Below, piece after piece: positions 25,001 through 35,389 of a DNA stretch of 64,000 nucleotides (positions within the stretch are counted from its first letter, which is position 1; the number at the start of each line of letters is the position of its first letter). The notes under the pieces were generated by a model. That model was not told where the DNA came from. It made no database searches and saw only the letters and a program-made list of their open reading frames with translations. The translations under genes were made by a program, and so were the position numbers. The DNA comes from Uranotaenia lowii (lineage: Eukaryota; Arthropoda; Insecta; Diptera; Culicidae): contig NC_073693.1 in the NCBI RefSeq assembly GCF_029784155.1, positions 284,738,875 through 284,802,874 on the forward strand. The letters are read 5' to 3'.

Positions 25001-25955
25001 ATGAATCTCATATATGTATTTGGAACCGTTATCACAACAACTAAACAATTTTAATAATGATTAACAGTTTTTATAAAAAAAAAACAATTCTCCGTTCGCC
25101 AAAAATTCCCTGTGTTTTAATTTATCTAATGAAAAATCAACCCAGTGCACTGCAGTGATAAAACTATCTCGCCTTCACTCGACTATTTTTTTCGGAAAAG
25201 GGCAATCGCTAAAGTTGAACATTCGGAAGATATTTGTCTAGTTTCTGATCAATACGGCTAAATTTCAAGATTCCCACCGAGTATATCGCCGATACTGCGT
25301 TTAGCTAATCAACTCAAAAATAATTAAAATTTTATGCAGAAATCCAGCTAAATATTTAAATTTACTCTAAATCTGAAAATTCGGTTATTTCAATTGCAAT
25401 TGAATAGGATTTTTTAACTATCAAAAATCAACCCTCTTTTAAATATTTTTTATTTAATTTTTAAAAATATACAAAAATTTTGGAAATATTGAGTGCATGA
25501 AGAAAAAATACGATTTTCACTTTTTGCATAAATTATTGGTTGCAAAATTGTTACTATTTATCTCGATAAAAATAGAGTTCCAAAAGCATCATACCTAAGA
25601 GTTTTATTTTTATATTTTGATTGTAGAATTAAATTAATTTTTAGAAATTAAAGAAAAGAAACAAGAATTAATAATAATTCGATATTTATTAATTGCGATT
25701 CAGAAAATACTTCAGAAAAATAGTAAAATATTTAGTTTTGAATTCATAGCATTTGGATTTCCTAACGTATAATAGAAAAATGAGAATCGTTAATACTTTG
25801 GTAAAAGTCTTGCGCTTATTTGAAGATGTTGTTCATGTTCATGTTCATGACGAACATGTTCATGTGCTAAGTTCAGCGTATGCCTCGCACTTTTCTATAA
25901 GAATGCGTTTCATACCATATACGTATCGAAACCGTTTTGGGGCGGAATAAATATT
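25001..25955. other. AT-rich DNA without recognised gene
   Basis: Only a short (GTTCAT)n-type run near 25830-25860 stands out. Confidence 0.5.
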
Positions 25956-25973
25956 TCTAGGGGTCCTACTCCG

Positions 25974-26285
25974 TCACGAGCCTCTGGGCCTGCCTCTTCT
26001 TCGATGTCCATCTTGATTCCAGCCAAGCGCCTCTCTGCAAATCTCGTTTGCCTCTCTTCGCAGCGTGTGCCCAAACCATCTCCACTTACGTTCCCGAATC
26101 TCGATTTCTAGTGCCCTTTGATGACACCGGCGATGTAGTTCCTCATTTGAGATCCAGTTGCCAGGCCACCAAGCGCGGATCAGCGGTTTACAAATACTTG
26201 CAGTTTTCGCGTCATCACTGCACCTGTACAACAATACGGATTTGAAGTTTGAGTTGAAGATTCGGATTTTTGTTCGTAATGACAC
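25974..26285 (-). pseudogene. Non-LTR retrotransposon reverse-transcriptase C-terminus fragment
   Basis: This minus-strand frame translates to the C-terminal tail typical of ORF2 in endonuclease/RT-type LINEs: IRIFNSNFKSVLLYR, then WWPGNWISNEELHRRCHQ, RERKWRWFGHTLRRE and RRRGRPRGS. In the family, the section between the first two motifs is longer, so it looks internally deleted. The frame ends in TGA where the family usually has Trp after GRPRGS. It lacks a proper ATG and the RT palm, so it is a dead 3' remnant. The family match is from memory of conserved motifs. Confidence 0.8.
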
Positions 26286-26289
26286 CTAC

Positions 26290-27055
26290 CTTACATAGGG
26301 GCTGCCGCAAGATAGCCTCATGCGCGATTCTTCACGTTATGTAGAGCGACCGTGGTATATTGAGTGACCGTAGTGGTAACGTCAACGAATGAATGCATAC
26401 ACATGAGTGAGGATGACAATTTTATATCGGCTAGATTTGACCTGATGTTCGATGGTTTCCTTATCTGGTTATTTTGCTAGTAAGTATGCTTCTCGAGTGG
26501 CAACGTTGATTCCGATGCTTACAGGCCCTTGTTGGCGTCCATACGTGTGTGGATTACCACCTGACACCGTGTGGTTGTTGGATTGTCAATGTTGATCTGC
26601 CTGTGAATTGTGAATGAGGTTAACTCTTTTATGGTGGTTCGAGGGTGGTCCTGATTACCTTCGAGTGGATGTTCCACTATCGAATTTCTGCCTTCTCAAC
26701 TTGATCCAGGTTATTATTATTTTATTTGAGTCTTTGACTACTGCCATATCCTGTATTGTCTCTTGGTGTTGTAATGGACTTTAATGGGTTTTTTTGGGTC
26801 GAGAAATTAGTCAGTAGTAAGTTGAGGCATGCCTGCTTGCACGGTTTTCGCGGAATTGGTTATGACGGTTATGACAGTCCAGATGCTGAGAGTGCTGCAT
26901 TTGCTAGAGAGCGGCTCCAGTTTGTGCGATGTTTTCAATGGTACAGTAGTTATGCGGTTTATATTCTAGCTATCAGTGTTTATCATATTATATTCGATGC
27001 TTTGTTTTACAACAATCGACGATGTAGTAACAAATTTAAGAAATTTGAGTAAGCT
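26290..27055. other. Unclassified DNA
   Basis: The open frame at 26756-27052 starts with TTG and has no family resemblance I can see. Probably intergenic or old repeat. Confidence 0.45.
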
Positions 27056-27180
27056 AGGTGAATTAAAAAAAGGTAGAATTTACCTTTTCGCTAGGTGAAT
27101 GAAAAAAGGTAAAATTTACCTCGAAAGAAGGGTGGAAAAAAATCACCTCGCAAAAAGGTAAATTTTACCTTTTTTTCATT
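27056..27180. repeat. Short repeats and hairpin (AGGTAAAATTTACC)
   Basis: AGGTGAATNAAAAAAGGTA-type units occur twice in direct orientation and once inverted. The inverted pair GAAAAAAGGTAAAATTTACC / GGTAAATTTTACCTTTTTTT can form a stem around a ~35-nt loop. Perhaps a MITE remnant. Confidence 0.55.
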
Positions 27181-28199
27181 TTCCGTGATATTCTTCTATC
27201 TCTAAAAATTCAATCATTTTTCCAAAACTCTCTCATGAACCAGATTTGTGTAGGAATTGTAATTTTCGAGCTAAAGATGTTGTTCAAATTTTTGCCGGAA
27301 GCGTTTGCCTTTTTTTTTCAAATGTTAGTCTGGATATTTTTTGGGAAAACTAAGTATGCCAAGTTGCTTTACTAGGTAAGATCTTAATGCCCACAAAGTT
27401 TCATTGAATTCTGAGAGGGTCATGTCGACTTCGTGTAAAATTTGTCATTAAGAACAGTTTGCAAAGTCCATAAAAAGATGTTCAAAATGCGAGTTTGAAA
27501 TGTTTCAGCTCTATACAAACAAAAGCGTTAGCGGTTCGGAAAACAATTTGCGATATTTTTGTAACGAACTGTTTATCTAATTGAAGGAAAAATATCATGA
27601 ACCACCTTATTCAAGATAAGACGATAGAATCGATCTAGTCTAATCTGGTGGCCGATAGCGTCTTAAGTCAAGACTCAACAAACACTTCAAACGGTCCCGC
27701 TCCAACCGTTTGAGCAAGATTGCTCTTGGATTGCAACGTCGGAAAAATTTGTCCCTTGGACCCGGTAAAACCATCATACGTATGTGTGCAAGTGAGAAAG
27801 GAACTTGCGCCAAAAATGTGGCCTATTGTTTTAATAATTCGATGCCGATTCCTGGTTGGCCTTGATCCACTTGCTACTCGCTTCGACACTTGCGTTATAG
27901 AATCAAAACCGTTAGGAATGTGATATCAGGAAGCACTATTGGATATCTTTAGATAACGAGTTTGAGATTGTGAAGATTAATTTATAAAGTTTTAAAAGAA
28001 TATAATTTAGTCGAATTTGTTTAAAAGAAAAGTTATCAGAAACAACCTAGTAGATATTGAGTAAGTGTTAAAACCTAAAAAAACGTTATGATAAAAAAAT
28101 ACATGTGTTTGATACAAAATTTTATTAGTCTAGCAGGATAGTAGGCTCAAAGCCAATTTAGTTTAACACGCTACGTGAAACGAAAAGTGTATGCAAAAA
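27181..28199. other. Unclassified DNA
   Basis: No gene recognised. Frames at 27668-27923 overlap on opposite strands and carry no known motif. Confidence 0.45.
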
Positions 28200-28720
28200 A
28201 GGTATCCCGCGTCAACGTGGGTGTTAGTCTGGGGTTGGAAAACCCACGCCACAACTGCATCCATCGTCCTTAGTGGTGAGCGACCGGCAATCGGCTGGCT
28301 CAAACTCGGTTGCGGATTGAGAACCCCCGAGTCCTGAACCTAGCCGGCATCCACTAATTACCACGTGGCATCGCTTCTCGGCTAGAAAGTGGGCTTCAAT
28401 CGTCTGGCTCATACTCGATTGAGAACCACCGGGCTGTGCTCGCCGGACGGTGCTTGATCTTTCCCACGTGTCGTCCAGTCCCTCGGCCCAGTGTCAAGAA
28501 ACGGAAACCGCCGGAATCATCCTCGTTGTGGATTGAGGAAACTCTGGTGTGCCCATCCGCCGGATTTGTGCAATTCCACGTGTCGTCCAGATCCTAGGCT
28601 GTAGTGTCAAGCAAACGACTATCGCCGGAACCATTCTCGTTGTGGACTGAGAATCCCCGGGGTGTGAATCTGCGCCTGCGCTCGTACGGGACGACGTGCC
28701 ATCTTCCGTTCACTTCCGGT
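28200..28720 (+). repeat. GC-rich diverged ~105-120 bp tandem repeats
   Basis: The phrase TTG(T/C)GGATTGAGAA(C/T)CCCCG and variants occur near 28309, 28413, 28525 and 28645. CCACGTGTCGTCCAG occurs twice, each time followed by AGTGTCAAG. This is the most GC-rich part of the window. It lies just upstream of an LTR-like promoter and may be the U3 repeat region of an LTR element. Confidence 0.6.
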
Positions 28721-29029
28721 CATTAGTCGACAACCTAGACCCGAAGGCAATAAGAAGAAGGCGAATCAGCGACGGTGCGAAACTCGGACCAAACTCGGCA
28801 GGCGATTAGGAATCTCGTGCCCTGGCAGCCTTATTCCTCTTTGGTCAAAGTAACACCTACCTGTCAGCGTTGAAATCCCACCTACAAAGGTTGTGGGTGA
28901 GTACTTGAAATCCCACACAAAGAATCGCATACACACCACAAGTAGACTGATTGTAAATTAGACAATAAGTAGTAAGGAACCAGATAGGAGTTTGCCAATT
29001 CGGATCACAATATACAAACTAGAAGTAAC

Positions 29030-29062
29030 TATAAAAACATTCCGCCTTTTGACTTCAGTTCG
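29030..29062 (+). promoter_or_regulatory. Strong core promoter (TATA + TCAGTT initiator)
   Basis: TATAAAA at 29030-29036 is followed 27 bp later by TTCAGTTC (A at 29057), the canonical arthropod TATA-to-initiator spacing. Together with the primer-binding-site-like sequence about 300 bp downstream, it is best read as an LTR promoter. Confidence 0.5.
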
Positions 29063-29352
29063 ATAGCGCCCGAAAGGTAGGCAATTTCTTCTACTCAAGC
29101 TGTTGTCGTTGCTCGCAAGTTTTTGGATTAGACCGCGTCAATAACGATAAAATTATTCAGTTAATTATACTTTGGCCTTCTGCGTAACGAAATTACATTT
29201 TCACGGGATTCAAGATCGAGTGCGTTGACGTCTTGTTTTAAAACCCTATCCTAAACCGGGGAGACGATTGTTCGAGCCACTTATTCCGCACCCGCCTTGT
29301 GAAAGGGTCTTGGCCGGCATTTCAACTCGTGTCAGCAATCTTCCATTCTGAA

Positions 29353-29362
29353 AGTGGCGCCC
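29353..29362 (+). other. Possible retroelement primer-binding site
   Basis: TGGCGCCC follows the putative R/U5 sequence. TGGCGCC is a common LTR-element primer-binding start because it complements a tRNA 3' end. No matching second LTR was found in the window, so this is an LTR remnant at best. Confidence 0.35.
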
Positions 29363-29639
29363 TTAAATAAATTGCTGGCATTGATGGTGAGACAAAATTA
29401 TCCGTTACATTTTTATGCTCAGATTTTAAATAAGCAATCAGGAAATCTAGTATTTCCATACAAAATCTCATACCATCCAAATTCAAATGAGTTGCACTAA
29501 ATCAGGACTAGATGTATTTTCAGAGATAATTTTAGCTGTAAAAATAACCAATAAATAAAAAATATTTGTAGAAAGACTTCATGGCTATACTCGTTAAGAA
29601 AATTAAAAAAAGGCCTATATTTTTAATGTAAAATCAAGC

Positions 29640-30707
29640 GCTGAATCCGAAAATGAAATTAAAAATCTGTCTGTGTTTTTGTCTGTTCCCTATAAACTCG
29701 GAAACAACTAAATCGATTTACTTGAAACTTGGCAGGTGGGAGCTTCTAAGGGCTGGGGAGGTTCCTAGTATAGTTTGGGAACCCCTTCCTCCAACTGGAA
29801 GGGGGGAGAAGGTCTCTCAAATAAACGACAAAGGTTTGCATATCTCGAAAACTGATCAGGCCAATTTAACCAAATTTGGCATGGGAGGGTATTTGAAGCC
29901 AAGGAATGTTTCCATGAATATTTGGAACCCCTTCTTCCTTCCAATTGGAAAATATGAAGGAGGGGGGGGGGGCTTCCTTACAATTTTTTACAAAACTCGA
30001 GAACTACTCGAGCAAATGGAACTAAATTTTGCAAGGGAAGGTATTGGTATACGAGAATGTTTTTTTGATTATTTAAGACCCCTCCCTTCTCCAGTTGGGA
30101 TATAAGAAGAGGGAGGGAGCTTTCATATCTTTTTTTTGCATAACTTGAGAACTATTCGAGAAAATGGAAACAAATTTGGCTATGAAGGGCATTTGGGTAC
30201 GAGAAACAGTTCTATGAATACTCGGTACCCCTCCCTCCCTCAAGTGAGAAAAATGAAGTGGGGAGGAAGCTCTTTAAAAGTTTTCAGCTGAACTGAAAAA
30301 CTGCTCAATAAAATGGAACCAAATTTAGCGTGTGTAGGTATTTGAATACCAGAAATGTTTCTATGATATTTTGAAAACCCTCCGTCCTTCCAGAGGAAAA
30401 AAATGGGAGTGTATTTGAATGCCTGGAATGTTTCTACGATTATTTGAGAACTAAACCTTGAGTGGAAAGGATCACTCATAATGTTACTTTTATCGTTTAA
30501 GACGTCCATCTACTTCCATAGGGGAAGAACTTATCGAGCATGGAACCATACATGACATGGATTCGTATTTGTATGCAAGACATGTTTTTGATGGTTTGAG
30601 ACCCTTTACAGTTTTTCTACTAATTGGATAATTAATCGAGAAAATGAGACCAAATTTGGCAAGGAAGCGTAAATAGAGCCAAATGTTGCCCGTGACGTTA
30701 TTTTGTT
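29640..30707 (+). repeat. ~150-bp tandem array 1
   Basis: It begins with a TGTTTTTGTCTGTT-rich lead and a header (CTATAAACTCGGAAAC). Units of about 149 bp follow, each containing CAAATTTGGCATGGGAGGGT-like and ACGAGAAATGTTTC-like segments and a C/G-rich CCCTCCCTCC...GGAGGG stretch. Units recur near 29874, 30023, 30171 and 30323. It runs into the assembly gap. The frame 29653-30105 is a translation of this array, not a gene. Confidence 0.85.
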
Positions 30708-31207
30708 NNNNNNNNNNNNNNNNNNNNNNNNNNNNNNNNNNNNNNNNNNNNNNNNNNNNNNNNNNNNNNNNNNNNNNNNNNNNNNNNNNNNNNNNNNNNN
30801 NNNNNNNNNNNNNNNNNNNNNNNNNNNNNNNNNNNNNNNNNNNNNNNNNNNNNNNNNNNNNNNNNNNNNNNNNNNNNNNNNNNNNNNNNNNNNNNNNNNN
30901 NNNNNNNNNNNNNNNNNNNNNNNNNNNNNNNNNNNNNNNNNNNNNNNNNNNNNNNNNNNNNNNNNNNNNNNNNNNNNNNNNNNNNNNNNNNNNNNNNNNN
31001 NNNNNNNNNNNNNNNNNNNNNNNNNNNNNNNNNNNNNNNNNNNNNNNNNNNNNNNNNNNNNNNNNNNNNNNNNNNNNNNNNNNNNNNNNNNNNNNNNNNN
31101 NNNNNNNNNNNNNNNNNNNNNNNNNNNNNNNNNNNNNNNNNNNNNNNNNNNNNNNNNNNNNNNNNNNNNNNNNNNNNNNNNNNNNNNNNNNNNNNNNNNN
31201 NNNNNNN
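30708..31207. other. Assembly gap (500 N)
   Basis: Exactly 500 N, a conventional placeholder, so true length is unknown. Predicted frames across it are artefacts. Confidence 1.
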
Positions 31208-31520
31208 CGTTTCGAGCTCAAGTTTGTGGAACGGTAAACATTTTATCATTTCGTTACTCGATGACTGCATGAACTCAACATTTTCTTTCCGAATAATTTT
31301 TGGGGGTTGTGGTTAGTTCATGAGATCATCACTTCTCTTCCAATTATTTCAGTGCATGATGTTCTATCGCAAAATCTGATATTCTAATAATGATTCAATC
31401 TAGCTCAAATCTAGCTTACTGCAAAGTTTAGTTGTCAATGTTACTGAATTACGTGATTATTGATCCAATCTCCAAGAACTGAAGTTCAATGTGACCCAAA
31501 ATGCTAATCGATGAGATGAA

Positions 31521-31641
31521 TATTATATGAAACAGCTGTTCCAATCACATGTTTCCCAAATATTTCGTAACATCCGTCTAGACATTTTTTGAAACAAACT
31601 TATTACCGGACTAAATTTGTCGCCGACAGACTTCTACGGCG
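31521..31641 (+). promoter_or_regulatory. 5' flank of gene 1
   Basis: A weak TATA-like TATTATATGA lies at 31521-31530, followed by an AATCACATG initiator candidate about 25 bp on. The ATG context has G at -3. Less clear than in the other three family members. Confidence 0.3.
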
Positions 31642-32214
31642 ATGCACTCAAAGCGGTTCATACTCTTGATACTGGTCCAGATCGGGATCTGTTGTCCGCC
31701 CCAGAATCTTACCCTGGACGCAACTTGTCCAGCGGGAACCGTTCTCTATGGACTACTTCAGAGTAGAATGGGATTGACCTCACCGGGCCTGTTTAACTGC
31801 GTCAAACTTCTGGTGAACTGTTCCCAAACTACGGTACAAATATCGGCCCAAATCTGCTGCCAAACGGTTGAAGCATCCAACTACGTCTGGCCTTACTACT
31901 CGAAAGAGCACCAAGTACATCTGGTGAACATGGAACACGACTTCTATATCCAGGGTTGTTTCGAACATCACCACACCAAGCATGTCGATCTCATGAGATT
32001 TCTGGCCGGGAAGGATGAAATACCGGAGGATATGACCACATGTCGGATGGCTCCCATTTATGTTGCGGACCGGCCAGGAAAAACTTCTACGTGGAAAAAA
32101 CCAGTCGTCGTTATGGTACTATTTTGGATGTGTGGAATTGTTTGTGGATTTCTGATGTGTAGCTTGGTGGGTTTTGGGTTAAATGATCATTGGAGTCGAT
32201 CACTCAAGTTTTAA
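31642..32214 (+). CDS. Cysteine-rich type I membrane protein (family member 1)
   Basis: This intronless 190-residue protein starts with ATG. Residues 1-17 are a signal peptide (hydrophobic FILLILVQIGI). The ectodomain has C18, C29, C53, C60, C72-C73, C106 and C134: C-x10-C, a CPAGT motif, then C-x(6)-C-x(11)-CC, later QGCF. N22 (NLT) and N59 (NCS) are glycosylation sequons. One transmembrane helix (about 154-178) is followed by a ~12-residue basic tail, predicting plasma-membrane topology with the Cys domain outside. The cysteine frame is shared exactly with the genes at 44667, 60994 and 61775; closest is 60994-61743 (TCxxGTVLxGxLQ, CVKLxVxC). I recognise no named family and assign no function. 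An eight-Cys ectodomain suggests four disulfides. Codon use is clearly less AT-rich than the flanks. It sits between an assembly gap and a hAT insertion. Confidence 0.85.
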   Translation: MHSKRFILLILVQIGICCPPQNLTLDATCPAGTVLYGLLQSRMGLTSPGLFNCVKLLVNCSQTTVQISAQICCQTVEASNYVWPYYSKEHQVHLVNMEHDFYIQGCFEHHHTKHVDLMRFLAGKDEIPEDMTTCRMAPIYVADRPGKTSTWKKPVVVMVLFWMCGIVCGFLMCSLVGFGLNDHWSRSLKF

Positions 32215-32256
32215 ACCTCAAATTACCAGAATGTAACTTTGAGATTATTTCAAGAA

Positions 32257-32262
32257 AATAAA
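32257..32262 (+). terminator. Poly(A) signal of gene 1
   Basis: AATAAA lies 43 bp after the TAA stop, giving a 3' UTR of roughly 60 nt. Confidence 0.75.
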
Positions 32263-32351
32263 CAATAACATTTAAATTGTTTCTTTTCTTTCAAAAATAA
32301 TCTTTCCTGGTAGACATTCGTCTCCCTTTAACTCTAATCTAAAATCGCAAT

Positions 32352-33207
32352 TAGAGTGTCCATTTCCCGGCCATTTTCTCGTTCCCGGGAATCGGGAAAT
32401 CTGACGGCCTGTTTCCCGGGAATTCCCGGGATCCCGGGAAATATTCAAAAACTTGTAGAATATATGCACTTCGAACCTTTCGTGCATACAAACCCATAAT
32501 TTGGTCATAATGTTTTTTTTAAACTTATTTTTTAATCAAATAAATCAAACTGTTTTCAACAATGATAAATTAAAAACAGTCTAACGAACTATGAAATAAC
32601 CTGAATAAGTCAAATGAAGAATTCACCCATGCAATTAGGAGTTGATAAAAAAAATGTTTTTATTTGTTTGTTTATTCCAACCATTTTTTGTTTTTTCTCT
32701 GAACACTTTACATATTTGCTCTTCATGTGAAAAAAACGATGTATTCTTCATTTTGAGGTTTTGAAGTTCATCTGGTTTCAATGACAAGGGAAACAAGTGC
32801 ATGAATGTTACATTCGAGAAAACACAATCTGTCTACCTGCTACGGAATTTTTTTCATGTAATTTTCGATCTGTTGTTAGTTTTAGTTAAATGAATACGGC
32901 GTGGAAATACATATAATCTTTTTAAACTAATCTATTTGAATAAAAAAAATGGCAACAAATGGCTGCAAAATGTCTACTGCCACAGGGATCGGCATATTCG
33001 GCATAAGTTTTGTTCAAATTGTACAAAAAAAATAATTCCGGAGGCTATCAGGCTTTTCCAGAGAAATAATCTCATACATGTCGGGAATTCCCGGGAATGA
33101 AATTACGATTCCCGGGAATGAAATTACGATTCCCGGGAATCGAGAATTCCCGAATTTTTCAAATTCCCGGGAATTCCCGCCCGGGAAATCCCGGGACAGA
33201 CACTCTA
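32352..33207. mobile_element. Non-autonomous hAT element, 8-bp duplication
   Basis: The ends are TAGAGTGTC and GACACTCTA, flanked by a perfect 8-bp duplication ATCGCAAT (32344-32351 and 33208-33215). Both features fit hAT. Subterminal zones are loaded with CCCGGGAATTCCCGGGA-type words on both strands (several within 32366-32450 and 33080-33200), likely transposase-binding repeats. The core is AT-rich and non-coding. It lies about 90 bp beyond the poly(A) signal of gene 1. Confidence 0.9.
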
Positions 33208-33297
33208 ATCGCAATATATGTCTGATTTCTCAACCGATTTGTAAAAAAAAATATTGTTTTGTAAATCTCGTAGCGTAATGGGAATTTAAAACAAAAT

Positions 33298-34098
33298 TCA
33301 GTTAAAATAATTCCTTTTTATGTTATATAGATAAAAAAAAAGAAGGGCTTTGGATACAGCCCAGTTGTTTCCTGAGCCGATGTCCGTGAGTTTGAGCCCA
33401 AGAGTAAATTTGTCGTTCATATCGAACTTGCTCTTGCCGGTGAAAAACTTAAACCCCGGAATTGGCTTAAAATCGACTTTTATATACGTTTCGTCGTCCA
33501 TCACACAGCAGCCATATTTTGCCAACATATTCTCGTAGAACTTCTGTGCCCAAGTTTTAGCCGTCCATTGTTGCCGCTCATCGCGATTTGGGAAGTTCTG
33601 TTGGTACCTTGTATGTATGTAGTCCAGCACTTTTCTTTGCATTCTGGACGCAGCTCTGCGATATGCCGATCTTTTTAGCCAAATCACGGCATGAGACGTT
33701 GGGATTTGCTTTAATCATCCGCATCACCTTTCCCTCCGTGGTTTTGTCCTCCGGTGCCGGGTTTCTTCCAGCTTTTTTGGCTTGGTCCAACGTCAACCGT
33801 TCCTGGAACCGTTTCAACACTCTGGAGATAGTTGAATGGTGAATGTTCAACATTTTTCCCAACAGGCGCGCATGGCGGTGCGACAGGTCAGGAAGTTCCA
33901 GGTGTTTGGAAAGAATTTGTTCTCTCGACTCGCGTTGGTTCACCTCCATTTTTGTTGAATCGAAAAACACGACTTCGAGTTTGACAGCATGTAAACAATA
34001 CACATTAATGAGAAAGTGTGCAACATTTGGTTAATTTTTACTCAATGGTAATAAAGTTTTGCCCTGTTGAATGTGTCGCAATAATTTCGTGCTTCCTA
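33298..34098 (-). pseudogene. Truncated mariner-type transposase (5' half)
   Basis: The minus-strand reading starts at an ATG near 33949 (MEVNQRESREQILSKH). It has two helix-turn-helix units (LGKMLNIHHSTISRVLKRF and CRDLAKKIGISQSCVQ), then a frameshift near 33610-33650. The next frame holds QKFYENMLAKYGCCVMDDET, with the first catalytic Asp, and FKPIPGFKFFTGKSKF. It ends soon afterwards: the second Asp and the Glu are missing. The presumed terminal repeat lies at 34070-34098 (TAGGAAGCACGAAATTATTG on the minus strand) and abuts the next mariner; no matching left terminus was found. Dead by frameshift and 3' truncation. Confidence 0.85.
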
Positions 34099-35389
34099 TA
34101 AAGGGTGATACGGTCAAAATTTGGTCAATATCAACTTAACGTATTTCCTTCAATTTTACATTTAAAAATCCTGAACACCCCTCATATTGAAGGTGTGTGT
34201 GTGTTTGTGTAGAATGTTGCTCCTATTTTGATTTTGGAATTCACTCTTCAGTTGTCAAAATGCCGTCCAATAAAGAAGAGAAGCGTATCAAAATTTTGCT
34301 CGCGCAACGCGAAAATCCGAGCTACTCGCACGTAAAGCTGGCAAAATCGCTAAAAGTTGCCAAATCAACCGTTACAAATGTAATTAAAGTGTGTGGGGAA
34401 CGTTCGTCGACAGCCAGGAACTCTGGATCGGGGGGAAATCGAAAACCGGAAGCCGCTGAGACGACAAAGAGAGTTGCCGGTAGTTTCAAGCGAAACCCTA
34501 ACCTCTCTCTCCGAGATGCCGCAAATAAGCTGGGTGTATCGTCTACAACCGTGCATCGAAATAAACAACGAGCAGGACTATCGACTTAAAAGAAGGTAGT
34601 GACTCCAAATCGCGATGATAAACAAAATACGACGGCCAAATCGCGATCCCGGAGGCTGTACACGACGATGCTGATGAAGTTTGACTGCGTGGTAATGAAC
34701 GACGAAACCTACGTCAAAGCCGACTACAAGCAGCTTCCGGGACAGGAGTTTTATACGGCAAAAGGAAGGGGAAAGGTAGCAGATTTTTTCAAGCACATGA
34801 AACTGTCAAAGTTCGCGAAGAAATATCTGGTTTGGTAAGCCATCTGTACCTGTGGCTTGAAAAGCAGACTGTCAACCAAGAAATTTACGTGAAAGAGTGT
34901 TTGAATAAACGTCTGCTGCCTTTCCTGAAGAAACACGGTTGTTCCGTACTGTTTTGGCCGGATTTGGCATCTTGCCATTACGGTAAAAAGACCATGGAGT
35001 GGTACGCCGCCAACAACGTGCAGGTGGTTCCCAAGGACAAGAACCCTCCCAACACGCCAGAGCTCCGCCCAATTGAGAAATACTAGGCTATTGTCAAGCG
35101 GAACCTAAAGAAGACCAAAAAAACTTCTAAGGACGAGCAGCAGTTCAAGGCAAACCGGCTTTCTGCGGCGAAGAAGTTGGACAAGGTGGCCGTACAAAAT
35201 CGGATGGCAGGGGTTAAGCGTAAGGCCCGTCAATTCGGATTTAGAAAAGCAGAAGCCTAACTGAATATTTTTCCTGAATTTTATACCAATCAAACTTGAA
35301 AAAGAAATTTAATTTGATTTTTTAAATAAACGATTTCACCGATTTACACGCGTTTTCCCTTGACCAAATTTTGACCGTATCACTTTTTA
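34099..35389 (+). mobile_element. ITmD37E transposon, complete ends, dead gene
   Basis: The TIRs begin TA-AA(G)GGTGATACGGTCAAA at the left and are inverted at 35350-35387, flanked by TA at 34099-34100 and 35388-35389. The element is 1.29 kb and carries one degraded transposase. It landed at the TA of the CTATAGACTCGG header of tandem array 2. Confidence 0.9.
34260..35260 (+). pseudogene. ITmD37E transposase pseudogene
   Basis: It starts with ATG (MPSNKEEKRIKILLAQ) and has helix-turn-helix motifs (HVKLAKSLKVAKSTVTNV and LSLRDAANKLGVSSTTVH). The catalytic motifs are NDETYVK, FWPDLASCHY and PIEKY, so the DD37E triad codons survive, with 37 residues between the last two. Breaks: in-frame TAA near 34587; stop plus frame change near 34836; and TAG at the usual Trp of PIEKYW (about 35085). 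The last frame ends with RKARQFGFRKAEA and TAA at 35258-35260. The breaks rule out an active product. The length otherwise matches the group. Confidence 0.92.

Noticed and set aside
26756..27052. 98-codon open frame
   Set aside because: TTG start, no motif, and composition typical of background.
29653..30105. 150-codon open frame
   Set aside because: It is a translation of successive ~150-bp tandem units; its Gly/Pro-rich parts come from the G/C-rich tracts.
30490..31272. Long open frames on both strands
   Set aside because: They span 500 N bases and are artefacts of the assembly gap.
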